Assembly (NCBI GenBank): GCA_947623455.1
Contig: OX392527.1
Span: 34,464,201-34,528,200 of the forward strand
Length of the DNA: 64,000 nucleotides
Direction of reading: 5' to 3'
Origin: Mimachlamys varia
Taxonomy: Eukaryota; Mollusca; Bivalvia; Pectinida; Pectinidae
The notes below the pieces were generated by a model, which worked only from the letters and a program-made list of their open reading frames with translations, was not told the DNA's origin and did no database searches. The position numbers and the translations under genes are program-made. Positions 63,106-64,000 of this stretch are shown piece after piece. Numbering within the stretch: the first letter of the stretch is position 1; each line of letters starts with the position of its first letter.

Positions 63106-64000
63106 GTCAAATAATTTCAATATAGTTTGTTTATGGAACAATCATTTTCATAGTTTTCACTTGAATACATAATACCTGTATAATCTATAGATGAGAGTCT
63201 AGTAAGTAATACATATATTGATGGTATGGTCCACTATAGGGTAGATATACATCAATGAAAATACTATAGAACTTTTGGAGTAGTACCAAAATAAGGTTAT
63301 CTTCCTGACTGCTTACAACATAACCTCATCAGAATGATTGATGCAATACAATAGCTATTTCACATGTCCACTTTCACCAGCGTGTAGGAGACTATAAGAC
63401 ACTAGTGTATAAACACACCAGCAGCACACTTGGCAGTGTGCCATGTTTCAGGTCACTGCCTAAGTATGTTGCATATTTCTATTTTTTCACAATCAAGCTT
63501 CTATGGAGGTACATACATTTCTGTGTTGTACACATATAAATGATATTTTGTCGAACCATGCCATAATTTGTAACTGAATTAAACTTGAAACTTGATCGAC
63601 TTTGCACGACATCAATTCTTTCAAAATGTCATAATCACCTTTTCCAACAGAGATGAACTATTCATGAATAACTCCCACTATCTCTAACCTAATCAACAGG
63701 AGCACTGACCAATACCAAACCGTTTCTTGGTTTTTTATGAACTTGAAATCTACCATTTGCATCTACAGGAACTTGACAAAATACTATTGTAGTTAGTTCA
63801 ATTCTGTTCAATTTTAATATATGCAGTTTGTTAACTTTTCTACATCACTATGTGGCGTGTTATGTGTGGTTTCTAAAGGTGAAATACTGAGATCTTTGGG
63901 GGGGGGGGGGGGGCATACACTTATATTATAATAAATTATCAAGCTAAGAACAAGCGTTGAAGCAATGCCAATGTAGATCACTTTAGTCCACCTGTAAGTC
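63106..64000. other. Unassigned noncoding stretch with a G-run
   Basis: A 16-base G-run lies at 63898-63913. No exon recognised. Confidence 0.3.

Overview
The window is animal nuclear DNA, most likely from a bivalve mollusc. It is AT-rich, has split genes, and carries tRNA-derived SINE pieces of the kind common in bivalves, AGGTCA-rich dispersed repeats, an L1/Tx1-type LINE, a hAT element and many minisatellites. There is no sign of prokaryotic or organellar organisation. The taxonomic call is inference; no species marker is present.

I can support one host gene. Two minus-strand exons (28999-29169 and 16191-16295) encode consecutive parts of the N-terminal matrix domain of the mitochondrial calcium uniporter, MCU. 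Both have good splice sites and compatible phases (2+168+1 and 2+102+1 bases). The intron between them is 12.7 kb. The coiled-coil, transmembrane and pore exons were not found below 16191 and the leader exons were not recognised above 29169. The gene therefore probably continues beyond the left edge, and its upstream exons lie in or beyond the right part of the window.

The rest is intronic or intergenic DNA filled with repeats. At least fifteen unrelated tandem arrays (units of 27, 32, 35, 37, 44, 49, 53, 61, 62, 66, 67, 77 and 80 bp, two of these lengths used by two unrelated arrays) cover about a fifth of the window. One array (18506-20788) contains a 921-bp higher-order duplication whose copies look identical. 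Two transposons sit inside minisatellites with readable ends. One is a 1005-bp internally deleted hAT element (7124-8128) in a 32-bp array. The other is a 5'-truncated L1/Tx1 LINE (34584-37777) in a 53-bp array, with a 13-bp target duplication and an apparently intact C-terminal reverse-transcriptase frame.

Smaller elements include a TTAA-flanked MITE (24019-24280) with a rearranged relative (about 59834-60130), a foldback element (24843-24958), an inverted repeat close to an MCU 5' splice site (28811-28948), several degenerate tRNA-like SINE pieces, a multi-stem structured motif (40546-40644) and a possible fibrinogen-domain exon relic (10800-10990). Long open frames over the minisatellites are treated as by-products of stop-free repeat units, not genes.
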